Source of the DNA: Paroedura picta
Taxonomy: Eukaryota > Chordata > Lepidosauria > Squamata > Gekkonidae
Direction of reading: 5' to 3'
Assembly: GCF_049243985.1 (NCBI RefSeq)
Contig: NC_135378.1
Coordinates: 37,358,941 to 37,422,940 of the forward strand
Length of the DNA stretch: 64,000 bases
Made by a program: the position numbers and the translations under genes. Positions 26,163 to 41,200 of this stretch are shown piece by piece; position 1 is the first letter of the stretch, and each line of letters begins with the position of its first letter. A model generated the notes under the pieces. That model worked only from the letters and a program-made list of their open reading frames with translations. It had not been told where the DNA came from and did not search any database.

Positions 26163-26168
26163 TTTATT
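26163..26168 (-). terminator. Possible proximal polyadenylation signal of WWC2
   Basis: Plus-strand TTTATT gives AATAAA on the gene strand about 60 bases after the stop codon. A site so close would give a very short 3' UTR, so it is at best an alternative signal. Confidence 0.25.
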
Positions 26169-26228
26169 TAAAAAAAAAAAGATGAGCAAGTAGAACAACA
26201 CCTTGCGGAGACAGGGGCAGGGAAACTG

Positions 26229-26295
26229 TTAGACATCATCAGCTGGAAGTGAAGGTATGCTGATTTTTGCTCTTGTGAAGTATGCAATCTTCTCC
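26229..26295 (-). CDS. WWC2: WWC2 last coding exon with ADDV terminus
   Basis: 67 bases: completes arginine, then [20 protein letters not shown] and V before TAA (26229-26231). The ADDV end is the class III PDZ ligand conserved in the WWC family. Confidence 0.97.
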
Positions 26296-29200
26296 CTTTA
26301 AAAAACAAAAGAGAGGGGGAAAGAAATATAAAAGTTACAGAGTTTACTGTGAGATTTGCTGTAACAGGCACTGCAGGAGAAACAGAAATGGGCTTGATCT
26401 GATGACAATTTCTGCTGGTAGAAGAGTTCTGTATCACTGGAGCTTTGTCACTACCCCCATTCCTCTGCAGTCCCAAACGTTGTTCCCAGAGGACAGAAGA
26501 CCCTAAGTGATGAAGTGGCAAAAAGTCATCCCCCCCATGTGTAAAAATTTATTGCAGGATCTAACTCAATGGGGAAAAGGTGTTATAAATTCCAACTCAA
26601 GAGAACAAATCTCTGTATGCTTGAAGCTTTGCCTTTAAAGTACACTGACTTTATGAAGCACATTAAATTATACATTCCATAAGTCACTGAATAGGCCCTA
26701 GCAGTAATCAGTCCAGCCCAGCAAGGGAAAGTTGAGTGTGGAATTAGGCATCCAGATATGCAGGTCAAGGAGACTGGAGATTTGCATTGGCATCTACATT
26801 TATATGGCAATATTCAGGTACCCCAAATCTGCACCTTTTAGGGGCATGATGATGCCTGTCCTATAAAATCTCTTGTATATGTGAATGAATGGATTAGAGC
26901 CCAGCCTTCCAAGTGGCCACAATGATAATCTTTTAAAAGGACAGTTTAATACACCCATGTTTTAAATGGCTTATTCTTACATCCAGCAAGAGTGCGTCTG
27001 TCTCAGTCCCCTCTCTCTCTGTGTATTAGCCTCACTTGTTAGTCTCATACATTGTTATGCACTATGCAAATGCTGATAGACCTGAGGGATTTGGTGACTA
27101 GAATGCAGATTTGAATAGCAACATTGCCCAGTGAGGTTATCGGGCACCTCTCTTTAATAACATAACAAATATTAATTCGCTGCACACCACCTGGCTAAAA
27201 TGAACCGTGGAATAGATGTCAAGTTGCAGCCTACATGCACCCAAGCAGGTACAGAAAACATAGAGACCAGCTAGTTGTCAATCTCCAGGACATAACTAAA
27301 AACTTGGCTCACATTATGAGAGATTTCACAAATGGACTTTTCAGAAGAGATGCCTACCTTTGGGACAATATTCCAAATAACCGGTACTAACTTCATCAGT
27401 TTCCCAACTTCCTCACACAACAAATGGAACTCAATTAGCAATCCCTAACAACTCACCCCACCTAGACAGTTTTCTCTCCAGCAATAAAGGGCTCATCAAG
27501 AAACATGAACTTCTGTTCTACTCTGGTAGAGCAATCACAGTTATTGTATAGCGTCTGGGAACCCATCTTGGTTTTACCCAGAGTATTGTCTGCATTCTGA
27601 ACAAACCCACCACATGACTTGTATTCCTGTTCACCCCTGCTTTCCTTAGATAATTTTGTTTGTATATTTCATGTGCTTTTGGTGTTTGTTTGAACAGCTT
27701 TAATTCTCTTTAGTAAAAGCAAATTTACAGTTTATAGTTGACATGTTTATTTAGAGTTTCCTAAGGGGATATCCTGGTATATGTAGGTGGAGATTCTGTA
27801 GTGACCCACCTCCAATTAATCTGCTAATTTCCCTAACTAAATTCAGGAGACCTCCAATTTGGGTAACAGTCAAAATGCTTAACTGTAGAAGAAACAGTGT
27901 ATCAGGAGGTGTAGTCATTCCCATTGCATTAACAAACATTTAGATTGCTTTCTGCTCACGTATCAAGTTCAATATCAAATTTCATGGCCTGACCATTTAA
28001 AGAGGTCCCATTGATATAAATTCTGTCTTGTATGTCATGAGTGTGTTTTATAATCTCTCCTCTATAAAAAAAACACACATGCTTTATGTATATAAACATT
28101 AAGATACTTTGTCACCACCCCCATTCTTGGACAGAAATATTGAAAACACATGAAAAGGACAACTTGTGTATTCACTTCCCACAATAGATAAGTGAAAATG
28201 GAATAAGGCTTCTTGAATCAAAACAGCAGGACCATGAAGCTCAGTGGCAACACAACTCAATCCCTGCACACTAGTTCCCCCGTTGATGGGACCTCTGGGT
28301 GACTATCAGCCGCAATATGGAACAAACAAATACACTACAGGTGTCTTTTTCCAGCCCAGGCATTAGCAACTGATAGGGAGGCCTTTGCATTTAGAGAAAT
28401 AGTACAAGGGGATAGGGGTTGCCAGTTCTGAGCAGAGAAATACCTGGAAATCTGGGGTGTTGGAGCTTCAGAAGAGCAGGGTTTGAGGAAGGATTTCAGT
28501 GGGGTATAATGCCTTAGATTCCATCTTCCCAAGCACTTATTGTCTGCGGGCGAACAGATCTCTGTCACCTGGAGATCAGTTTTAATTCCCAAGATATCTC
28601 CAGCTACCACCTGGAGCCTGGCAACCCTACAAAGGGAAGAGTTTAACCTTCCTTCCTCATTGCTGCAGCCCTGGATCTTCCCTTAGGCTACTTTTTTTAG
28701 ACCTGACTGGCTAACCTAGAAGTTCTCGCAGCCTGCATAAATTCCAAAAGATCAGAGCTCTCTTTACCGAAATGACTGCACTTGTAGCGGCACCTTCTGG
28801 CTCTGCTCTCGCAACCGGCACACATCCTTCGAAGCTTTCCGCATCAATTTTTCAGCACTCAAACCTCGTTTTTTTTCCTCCTTTGATTGTTCAGCCTGTT
28901 GAAGGAACAAAATTACAGCTACCATGTAGCAACTGACAATATGATAGAGGTCTCAGGAAGGCTGGGAAAGAAGAGTACCCATTTAAGCCCATCAGGCAAA
29001 ATTTCTACAACAGAACGTGATAATGGGACACAGCATGAATTTACGAGCAGAGGGGAAGTGTACAGTGCTGCAGCTGGAAGCAGTGCATTGTTCCGGTCAG
29101 AAAATGAGAACCCCTAGTGGCACATTGACTGAAATGAACTTGGGCTGAAAATGGTTCCAGGCAGCCTTGCATCTCTTTAAAACGGCTCTTAATTCGTGCA

Positions 29201-32200
29201 CCAGGTCCTATGCATACCACGCAGGAAGATTTGCTGGCATGCACATGTAGAAGCTAGGGGATGGCTGGAAAGCCCTTTAAACAGGATTCTGCAGTCAGTG
29301 ATGCAGAGTTCCGTCCCTTTTTTCATGCCCAGGGCCTTCCTTGAGGACACGTTTCCTTTAAAAAAGAAGGTATGGACTTGGACACAATGCAATTTCTGCA
29401 GACAACAATTTCCACTTGTGGAAGACAACTTTCTCACCTCCCCCTCCTCTGCAGCCAAAATGCACTCCCCAGTGCTACACCTGGAAGACAGAGGTCCTCT
29501 AAGAACCACAAGGAAAATAAACAAACAAACAAACAAAGAGGAAGGAGAAGAGAGTCATCCTTTGTGGGCTGAAATCCTCCTGTCCGCAGATATAGTCCAT
29601 TGGATTCAGAGCTGTGCTTCAACCAGACAACATTCATGCATTGCAAAACTCTAAGGACTGAAAACTCTAAGGAAGAATGCCCACTGTCGGGAGCTCTCAA
29701 AATCATCTTCTATTTATCTGTATCCTGTGTTGCCCATTGTGTTAAGAAAGTGTGTGCCGGTGTTTCATTTTCTGCCTGATTTTTTAATGTTAGTGCACCA
29801 AAGGCCCTGAAGTGTCCACTTTTTGTAGTTCTAATGGACACCCTTCTTCCATTATAGACACCGGTTTGTTTCAAGGAGCTAACATTACGCCAAGGACATA
29901 TGCAAGGTTTTGAAGATTCTTGGCGCTACACAGACTTTAACAATGAAAGAGGTATTTTATAGGCTTTAAGTAGATGCTAAGGCTAACTCTTCAAATGAAT
30001 CTTCTATATACTCAGATTCATATAAGAATAAACTGTCCAAATCCATAAATTGTCTTAAAATGATGAAGTAAAGATCAATATTTATTTATTAAAAATCCTA
30101 ACTCCTTGTTCAAAGCATTTTGCAGCTCCATGTTGAATGACAAGCAAGTGCATTTATAGCCCATCTGAAGCCATGGTCTGAAAGCACTTAGGAGGGGGAT
30201 CCAGTAGGCACATCCCAAAGATCCCGTTCCAAGGTCCTCTCCTCCATCCTCATAAGCAGCTTTGTATGACCATGGAGACAGAACTATTCCATTTGTGGTT
30301 CAGTGGAAATAAAGCTGTGTCTCTTAAGTTTCAGTTTGCAGACATGAAATTAATTTAACTGCTATAGGCAGTGCGACTTTGCCTGTGAACTCTTTTCCAC
30401 TTAGAGACACGTGAAGATTTCTGCTTCATACCTGCTTTTCAGCTTGTGTCAAGAGCTTTTGGAACCTTTCATCCTCCAACACACATGGAGGAAGCTCTGT
30501 CTCCCCTCTCGCTTTCATGTCCTCAAGCTTCAGTTTAAGTTCGCGCAGGGTATGCAGTTCATCATTCAGGCGGTTCTGTCGAGTCCGAGAAGCCTGGAGA
30601 TCCAGCTCCAAGTCGAGAGAGGTACGGACAGGGCGCTCTTGTGTTCCTCTTCGCATGTTAGGCTGGCAAGTAGGCTAGAGTTTTCAGGAATTCCAAGAAA
30701 TAAAAGTTACGATGATACACTGAAAGTCCACAAAAGGCACAACTCTACAAATGGCTTGGAGCCAGCCAAAACTTTCTGTGAGTAAAAGGAGAGGGATGAT
30801 TTTTGCTATTACCTCCTTCTCGCAGAACACCTTGGATTCCCCAAAAGTTATTTCTAGGGGATTCCCTGTTTCTCAGGAGTAACATTTCAACGTACGTGTA
30901 TATGTTTTGGGCCAACAGGGAAGGAAGGAAATTGTGAAAATTGCCTGTCTTTGACCACTGAAATTATAGATGAGATCCAAACCACATAGCATATGTCTAG
31001 GATCATATTTTTGCATGTAAAGTTGTCATCAAAGAAGCACCTTCTTAAGCCTAGTAGACTTAGAAAAGTGAAACTCTGCTTAGGATGGCATTTTAATTAC
31101 TGCAAGGCTACTGCTTTTTGCATTTTTCACAATATGGACAGTTTTTGGAACATCACAAAATAACCCGCATTAGCAATCAATCATTACAGTGGCTTTTAGC
31201 TCAAGACCATTACGAATAAATAACGCATTTCATAATTTTTATCTTTTCAGTTATACCAACATACTTCTCAAAAGTTATAAGCATGCTTGTTTTCTGTCAT
31301 ATAGGTTTGGCACAATCTAAGTTTTCCTATATTATTTTACCCAGCACAGACATGCTGTGTCTGTCCCCTATGTTCTTCAAACATCCCTTCAATATTTAGT
31401 AGTTTGATGCACACTTTTCCATTGCCAAGAGATCTTTCATTCATGAAGAATCCCAAGTCCTTCATAAACCAAGACTGATTTCTAATAAGAAACTGGATAC
31501 CGGGTGGATCTATCACTTGCCATGAGTCTCAAGTGGGAAAGGCAGATGGCAAATAAAATAAAATAAATCATTTGGTGGCTGAGGTATATCTGGGGACTTT
31601 GGTTGCTGATGTATAGCTGCAAAGTCGGGGAAGAATGCACTTTGCAGAAGAGAAACAGAACTGCACATCATTCTACTCTGCCCCAATCCCACTTGGGAAC
31701 TTCCTAGGTATGTCCTGGCCACATATCTGAAGTGACAGACCATAGGGGGCATGGCTTCAGGCAAAGAGCAGTTGTCAGGGAAAGGATTATGTGTCCTACC
31801 CAATGCTGCTTGCAGCAAATCATGCTCCACCTCCACTGCCTCACAGCTGTTCCATGGCATCTGGGACGCCTAGGGCCATGTCTGTCCCCTATAACCATCT
31901 CTTTCCATTCACCATTTCCCAGTTCTGAGCATAATGGGTGGAGGAGGTAAAATAAACAATTCTCCCATTCTTGGAGTCAGATAGGAAGAGAGAAGAGTAA
32001 AGTTCCCTCAAGAATAGTGAGTTTTAAACAGGACCACCTTGGTAAAGCAGCACCTACCCTTTTGACTCTCAAGCTCCGTCGTTCTGTTGCATTTCTCACA
32101 AAGAGGGACTTTTTGGCCAATGTTGAGCTGTCACTGTCGCTCCGATTCAGCTGTCAATGCAAGGAACAGGCAGGATTCATGACATAAAGTGGGCAGACCA

Positions 32201-35200
32201 GAAAAAGACCTACTCCCAAGGTTAAACAAAATCTGAGTCCCGTTAACACCTTAAAGACCCACAACATTTCCCAGGATAGAAGAAGAGGAGCTAGTTTTTT
32301 ATATCCCACTTTTCACTACCCAAAGGTATCCCAAAATGGCTTGCAAACACCTTACCCTTCCTCTCCCCACAACAGACACCCTGTGAGGTAGGTGAAGCTG
32401 AGAGAGCTCTAAGAGCTGCTCTGTAAGGACAGCTCTAAGAGAACTGTGATTGGCCCAAGGTCACCCAGCTGGCTTCATCTGCAGGAGTGGAGAATCAGTT
32501 CTCCAGATTAGTGTCCACCATTCTTCAACCACTACACCACACAGGAAGAGAAACCTGCTACAATTCTATGATTTGAGCAACCATTATTCAGAAGCTACCA
32601 ACAACTACCTTATTGCAGTTTTAATATTTAAGCATCTGTTTCTTTAAGGGAAACCCTTGTGAGAAAAGCAGAAGCAAAACAAAGGTTCTCTCAGTGATTC
32701 ATGTCTGCATCCTTTTTGCGTTATCAATGATTTGCAGCCCTACAGGAAAAAACAACCTTCTTTTACATTATTACATTTCAGTGCTACACGAAGTATCACC
32801 AGACTCCGAAAGCCACTACTTGTGCAAGAAAACTGTATACGAAGAAAGTACCTACAGAAATCTAGAAAAACCACTTACAGAGGGACCCGGAATACCAGAT
32901 TCTTTCCTCGATAAATGTAAAGGAAATGCTGAGGCAGGACTGAGTTTAATACAGCCATTTCAAGTGAAACCCTAAATGCATCAAAATGTCTTTTCACCTC
33001 TAAGGTAATAATTAATTCGATGGGAGAAGACTGTCATGTGAGCTCAGAAACAGACAGACTTCATCAGCTCAGTATAACTGAATATCGTATTTGCTAGAAA
33101 CACATTTTCATCAACAATGTCAACTAAGTTGGGTGCTTCAAAGGCCTAAGCAGCCACTCGCACCTGAAGCAGCCAATGCTGCATCATGGGGGGGGGAGGG
33201 GAGGGGAGGTGCGGGCGTCAACGCGCCGGTTGGCACATCAACAGCCATGCCTCCCCCCCTCCACAACGCGGCGCTTGCTGCTTTGGGCATGAGCGGACGC
33301 TTCGGATGCCGAAGCGCCCAACCCTAAAACATATTGTGGTCCTGAACAGTCACTGCCCCATTTGGGTGAGGGTTAAATCCTTATACAAATTCTGTCTTCA
33401 TGAACGGTGACACAATGCTTTAGGATGCTTAGGGCTGATCCTGCGTTGAGCAGGGGGTGGCCTGTATGGCCCCTTCCAACTCTATGATTCTATGAATGAA
33501 ACAAGGACTGTGGTGTCTCAATGGCAGCAGTGGTTATCAAAGGGTTATCAAAGGCTTTACAACAGTGGAAAGAGGCAACTCCATCATATATCAGAACTGA
33601 GGAACCTTTATGAACCTGGCATGTATAGCACTTAGTAGGCATAACACTTCAAAAAATGTAATATCATCTTGGTTTCTGGAGCTCTTTGAACTGTAAATGT
33701 CTCTCCTTCTGCTTCCTGCTCTTTCCTACCCTCCCTTTCTTTCACCCCTTTTCCTGTCGTATGTTAGTAGGGTTAATGCACGTTGTGTGAAAGGTGTTCC
33801 AAAGGACATGAATTCTTGTGGGACTATTTTGTTTCGTTGTGTAATGAAGATGTCTCATATTATATATGTGTGTGTGTGTGTGTGACTGCATAAAAGATAA
33901 CGTGTGTGAGAGAGACTGCATAAAGGATATAATTTTAAGTGTTCTTCTGGAAGATGTATTAAGCAACCTTATTTACAAAAATTATACTACAGATTTTTCA
34001 ATAATTAATGAGGGCTGAGCCTTAAAATATGCTGATGGCATTAGCATCTGAGAAATAGCTGTGTAATCCAGGCTTCTCTCTCCCCAAAGAGACATTAGTT
34101 TTCCTACCACAGGAAGAGAGCTGTTAAGTGATCATCGATAGTAATGTCCGTATGTTAGTACTTAAATGTCACATGCATTTCAGGAGGTACAAGCGGAATC
34201 AGAAGCTCAGCTTCCACCTGCACAGTTAGAGGAAAACTGGATAATAATGAAGAATAAAAACAAATATTAAAACTAGTTGTGAGTATTCAGTGGCAAGCCG
34301 GGAAGATTTGTAGCAACTTGCCTAGGTTTATTAAGAACAAGTTAACCAGCCCACCCTTGGTGAAGAGGGCTTTTGACATACTCCCCAATGACATCTTATT
34401 CAGAAAGCTCTCAAGAAGTGCAACTAACACAGATCTCATATGGCAGGGGTGGCCAAAATATGACTCTCCAGATGTTTATGGACTACAATACCCATGAGAA
34501 TTGTAATCCACTGACATCTGGAGAGCCACAGTTTGGTCACCCCTGTCATATAGAGGTTATGAGAGCAAGAGAAAAAATACTACACATGCAAAAGACTGAT
34601 ATTGAACTGAATAAGGGGGAAAGCAGCATCACCAAGGCAATAGAGCTTTTCAACATAAAAACTTATTATTCCTTTGACACATGGCCATGCAGAGTTTTCT
34701 GCCCTTTGCTCACCCAGAAGAATTGTGGTGTGAGATAAAGCAGAGTAGAATCTTACCTCCCTTATACATCCCAACCATATCCCTCCTTTTCAAAACTTTC
34801 CAGATGCAATCAAGAAGCTAGAAATACAGGAGGGAACTGTATATGAAGGAAGTGAGCAGAACAGAGGCATGACTTAGAATATAAGAACAGCTGGGGTTTT
34901 ATATCCCACTTTTCACTACCCGAAGGAGTCTCAAAGTGGCCTACAAACACCTTTCCCTTCCTCTTCCCACAACAGAAACCCAGTGAAGTAAGTGGGTCTG
35001 AGAGAGCTCTGACAGGATTGCTTTGTGAGAACAGCCTGAAGAGAACTGTGACTAACCCGGGCTCATTCAGCACACATTGGATAATGCACTTTCAATGTGC
35101 TTTTGCAGCTGGATTTTCCTGTGCGGAACAGGATAATCTACTTCTAAAGTGCATTGAAAGTGTATGATCCAACATGTGTATAATGGACCTCAGAGTCACC

Positions 35201-38200
35201 AAGCTAGCTGTGTGTGGAGAAGTGGAGAATCAAATCTCCAGATTAGAGTCCACCGCTCTTTAAACCCTACACCATGCTGGTTCTAACAGCCATTAGCTGA
35301 AGGGCCCAAATTTGACTATTACACAAACAGAGGTTGCTTTAAAACCAATCAGTCTTGCCTCTACAGATGACTGGGAGTGGTGGAGTACATGAACCTGAGA
35401 ATAAGCTGGACTTCTTCTCCTTGTGAACAAAGTATAAAGCAAGTCAGTGGATTCAAACTGTCAGAAGACAATTGAAAGGACAGGCAGGATGTAAGCCTCT
35501 TGTGAGAATGTATCCCTTCAGACATCACCAGGCGATGGATTGTTTGAAGACAGCCCATATGGACACTTCTCTGTCCCTTGTATGATTTTGACTTTGAGCC
35601 AAAGGACACCAAAGTCAATTGCTCTGCGGCAGTGGCTGTGCGAGGCGGCTCCTTCCAGAAAAGATAGTTCTGAGAAGTGTCATCTTCACACGGCAGATGT
35701 TAATCTAAAAATTATACATGGCTCGAAATTGCAGGGAAGCAACACGTTGCTTATGAACAGTTTTGCGAGAACCGTTTGAGAGATCAAAGGCCCCAATTAA
35801 TTGAGGCCATGAAAGTGTTCCAGCAGCCGTTGCTTATACACGCTCGCTGCAAAGGAGTAAATCCCAGCATATAAACAGCACTTTGCGAAAGGATTGGTCA
35901 TGTAGCATTTCCACATGCCATCTTAGGTGAAAACGGCAATTTACCCCTCCTTGGCAGTGACAGATGGGTTTCCCAATAGAGGGCTCGGCCTGCAATGTCC
36001 CATTGCCAAAGAAGTTAAATGAGTCTTTAGATAATAGGGCCTTGCGGAGAACGCTCTTTATCTTACCCTGCAGATGTACTGGTTCCGCTCGCCTGGAGAG
36101 AAGGTTTGTGAGCGGACTATCATGCTGTTCCTGACAAAGGGAGGCTGCTGCTGAGACTTCAGGCTGGCTCTGTCCTTGGGCCGCACAACCACACTCTCAC
36201 CCTCTGTGTTCGTTTCTTTGTCAACCTGTTGAGGAATCACATACATTTGTCAAAACTAAAAAAAAAGAACCTCTAGTGCCCCCCACCCCCCACCCCAGCC
36301 CAGCTTGATTGTCATAACGGCATGTCACAAACCAGTTAAGATCAGGCACAAGTGATTCAAATGCCTTGGCTTTCCACTTATGAAAACGTTGCAGCCATGC
36401 TTAGAAGTAGGATGATATTCCTTTGAAGTTACTAAAAACCTACCTGACAGTTCTGATTGTGCCAGTGCAAAACACACACAGACAAAACTCTAGAGGGTGT
36501 AAGGATGTTGAAAGCATGAGTTTCCTTAGTGGAAAAGGAAAAGTCCTACTGCTCGTTTAAATTGGTTTGTTTGATCTTAGGTTTGCTAGATAGAGACTGC
36601 TTTTTAGGAAAGCTACCAAGACCTGGTGAATCAAAGTGGGCATCATTTTGGGTCCAGGCTGAAATTTCTACTCAGCTATAAGTTCCAGTGCCTGCCCACG
36701 TGTTATGTTTCCCCAGGGATGTCCGTGAGCTGAGTGGGAAGGCACAGTCTGAAGTGCCTCACTTCTCCGATGACAAGGGTCCCATTCAGTTTGGAACCAT
36801 GACTCACAGCCAGGGGCAGCTTAGCCCATTCCCCTGTGCCATTTTCTTAACCTATTTGCTCCACTAGGGAAGCATATTGTGTAGCTTATCAGTACAAGTG
36901 CAGCCCCGGCAGCTTGGGAAAGTGGCGTGGAGAGGAAAGGCTACCTTCCTCCCTCCTTGGTGCATGCTGTGGTCATGGTGGAAAGTACCAGTTTATGTTG
37001 ACCTTGTAGGGTATTCAAGGAAAGAGACATTCAGAGATTTGCCATTGCCTGCCTCTGTGCTGAGACCATGGATTTTCTTGTTGGTCTCCCATCTAAATAC
37101 TCACTGGGGCTGAACCTGCTTAGCTTCTGAGTAGTGGTGAGATGGACTATCTTGGGCTGTGGTATGGATGTGAACTGGGCTTGTGCATAGTTAGCTGAAA
37201 AGCTCTGTAACTGTAACTGGGCCAAGGTCACCCAACTGGCTGCCTGTGGAGGAGGAGTGGGGAATCAAGCTCAGTTCTCCAGATCAGAGGCTGCTGCTGC
37301 TAACCACAACACCAAGCTGACTCTAAAACTGAGAAGGGGAGGAACCACACATGTCCTGCGCTCCTTGGAGGAAGTGAAGGCTTTAAAAAAAGGAACAGGT
37401 TTCATCCTAGCTAGAGCTAGAGAACACAGACATGTGCTGCTAATGGGGCTAGCACAGCAGATCATGTTTCTAAGCTTCTCAACTGCGCATTAACTTAAGA
37501 TGCCATAATAGAATCCTCTTTTTTCTACTAATATTTTTGTAGCCATGTTTTGGATCCAGACACTGTATAACAATCCCAGCTGCAAGTTGAAGAGGATATA
37601 AAATTGTGCCCAGATACTGTTCAGGCATTATGAGTGGGATCCCAAGAGGCAGACAGTAGGATTCGTCACAAAAGTCGAATCCTGGATTTCTGCAGAGTGC
37701 TCTCCCCCCACCCCTCCCCTCCCCACCCCAGTGTAGCATTGCACACCATATAAGCCATATGATTCCAGAATGTCCTGCAAGTCTCTCCCCGTTTCAGAGA
37801 AACAGAATACTGCAGGAGGGAGGAAGAAATGGTGAATCTCCATTCTATTAGCGGAAATCGGCAGTTTGAACCCAGGCTGTGGTACCAAGGAATCCTAGGC
37901 AGAGTCTGCACTTACTTTGTTTATTCCATTGTCAATCCTGTAGAATTCAGATCGCTTTGAACTCAGGTCTTCCTCTCCCCCCCTCCCCATTGAAACAGGA
38001 AACTGTTCTGCACGTGGTTAGGGTTGTTCAGAACGGGGGGGGGGGGGAGCCAAGCCTCTTTCTTTCTTTTCTTGAAGGGTGGGGGGAGAGGAGCCAAGCA
38101 GGGAGCCTCTTTCTTTTCTTGGAAGGGGGGGGGGAGATGATCAAAAAAGGCAGAGAAGGGTTCCAGGACCGACAGAAGTTGAGAGAAATTAGGGGCTTCT

Positions 38201-41200
38201 CCTTTAAGGCAAGTTTGTCACACGACCACCTGTGGCCAATCACGGGTTCTCTACCACGGAGGAGAGCCCAGATTCAAAACAGCCTTTAAATATTGAGGGT
38301 TAAAAGCACTCTAAGATATTGCACAATAAAGGTAGGGTCACTCCGGATCAATCCTTCTTGCTGCAGAAGGAAATTTTAAATCACCCCAAATCAAAACGGA
38401 AATCACATTCTGTGTAGAGGACAGGGACTGAATCAATCTGGGGTTGGAATAAAAGCTCCATGCAGTTTACACCCTAGCCTGTTCAGGAGTTCAGGTCAGC
38501 ATACATGTCTCTCAGCTCTGTTCTGTTTTATCCTCACCATCCTGTAAGGCAGATGAACCTGAGAGAGAGTGGCCAAGTATCACCCAACAGATTTCCAAAG
38601 CACAGTAGGGATTCGAACCTGGATCTCTTAGATCCTAGTCTAATCTCTACAGTACTCCAAGACTGAGAAATGATCTTGCTTATATGGGATTCCAGAAACT
38701 CTCATGTGTTTAAAAAAGAATTTCTGCAACTACAGTCATGGAGACCTCCAGTACATACATAAAAACACATCAGGCCTGAAATAGGTACCCAGCATTATTC
38801 AGTTTTCTTGATGCTGCTTATCTGTATTTGCTGAACATTGTGATTGGAGTTGGTTGTTTGTTTTCTGTAGGCTCAGGCACAGATTTCCTACATAAATTCT
38901 AGAAGCTGTCCTTTCTTGCTTTCACAGTATAAAGGGAATTTATGAAAAATGCTGTGGTTATGACTGTCATCTTTCTCCACAGTAATATTCACTTTTCAAT
39001 AGAACTCCTGGTGGCTTGTATTTTCCCTGGCAAATCTGCTTCTTGGTCTGAATGTGTAACACTTGAACCCCAAGAAGCTTCGGTCGGATGCCTGACCTCT
39101 CAGGATGGAAAATGGTTCAATCCTGACAACAGCTGCTAAACGGCTGAACGTGCTAGGATAAAACTACATAAGAACAGATTTTACAGGACATTCTTTTATG
39201 CCTAGAATTACTGGACCATGCAATGAGCTCTACTTGGGATTACCTGTGAACAGAGCAACTACTGCTGGTTGGGGCTAGCTAAAGAAGATGAAGAAGAAAA
39301 AGAGTTGGTTCTTATATGCTGCTTTTCCCTACCCGAAGGAGGCTCAAAGCGGCTTACAGTCGCCTTCCCATTCCTCTCCCCACAACAGACACCCTGTGGG
39401 GTGGCTGAGGCTGAGAGAGCGCTGATATCACTGCCCGGTCTGAACAGTTTTATCAGTGCCTTGGCGAGCCCAAGGTCACCCAGCTGGTTGCATGTGGGGG
39501 AGCGCAGAATCGAACCTGGCATGCCAGATTAGAAGTCCGCACTCCTAACCACTACACCAAACTGGCTCTCAGAGCATGTGACCCTGATTGTGACTGGAGG
39601 ACCAGATAGGGCTCATGGGGACCAGGATTCAGGGTGCATTGGCCTATATATCTCCCTCAAGCAAAATGTGTAGGTCCCAGCCAAGGAATCCAAGTGGGTC
39701 GGATATGACCCAACATGAGTTCCATAGAGTGGGGTGAGATAATGGCCTCGATGGCCCTAGGAGAACAGAGTATGCACTCAGGCGTGGATCTGCAGGCACT
39801 TGGGAGTAAGGCTCCAAGGAAGGAGCCAAATGCTGGGTGTGGCACTCACTGGGTGGCCAGAAGAGAAAGAAGGTACTGCCACACTGTAACAACAGCTGGT
39901 TGACTGGAACCACATCCATCAGGATACTAAAGAAGACACTTGCACTGTTGTCAGGTCTCATGTGCTGTGTGCCTGGTAACAGAGTTTTGGCCCCTACCCA
40001 GCCTGCTGTGAACATCCACCATTTAGGTGAGCCCAGAATTGTCAGTCACCCCAGTGCTGATGCTAGAGAATTATACTGGATACCGATCTGCTCCTAAACG
40101 CAATTCAAGGTATTGACTTGGTCCTTTAAATGTTTCGATCTTCAGAAGGCAGCAAAGACCATTTTATCTACAACTCAGATGGGTAGCTGTGTTGGTCTGA
40201 AGTAGCACAACAAAATCAGAGTCCAGTAGCCCAACAAAGATTTATTCAAGGCGTGAGCTTTCGAGTGCAAGCACTCTTCCTCAGACTAGTCTCTTGAATA
40301 AATCTTTGTTGGTCTTAAAGGTGCTACTGGACTCTTATTTTGTTCATTTGCAATTATTTGACTAATTAAGTTTGTATTTATTGGCACTCCTAATTGAGAT
40401 TTTAAATTGTATTTTTAATGTGTGGGTGTGTTTTTAAGATATCTTTGTTTTATTTACATTGTAAGTCACCTTGAGTTCTGCAAGGCAGAAAGGCGGATAA
40501 TAAATAAATAATAAATAAATAACACATACATAAAACCAGGAAGTCGACTTCTTCCAGTGCAAGAGTGACAGGGGCTCCCTGAGATGCCTGAACAGAGCAA
40601 ACCCTTGCTTTGAGAGAGGGCAGCAAAAGAGAGTGCAGGAAGGACACCATTCACAGTTTGTTATATTTATAGGCTAGTTTATGTGTCTGTATGTGTGCGC
40701 ACACATGCAAATTTCCTACATTACCCTACAGAACCTAGTCCTTACTATTAAAACTTCATAACAAATGCGAGAACAATTTTTCCCCCACCACACGTGTACA
40801 CAAGTATAGCTTTAACATTAAATAACCTATTAAATATTTAATACATTCATTATTAAACATGAATAATCTACCAAATAAACATTAAATGTTAACTAGCAAC
40901 GCTGAATGCTTTTCTTGTGGAGTTTGGGCCCTCCTTTTTCTTCCTTTTATTGTAGACCAAAGAAAAAACAGAACCATGTTATAAAACGATGGAGGTTTTT
41001 AGAGGCCGAGCTGACTTTCTATATTTATTAGCGACACCGAACATTATAAACAAATTCCTCGTGACAAATTTCAGGGTGTTAAAATTAAACACCCCCCCCC
41101 CTGGGATGAGCCTGGAACAGCCACGGGCTTATGAAGCTTCCCTCATAGTGCTTTAGGGAAACATAATCTAAAATATTCACCAGCGTGGGCGGTACTGTTG

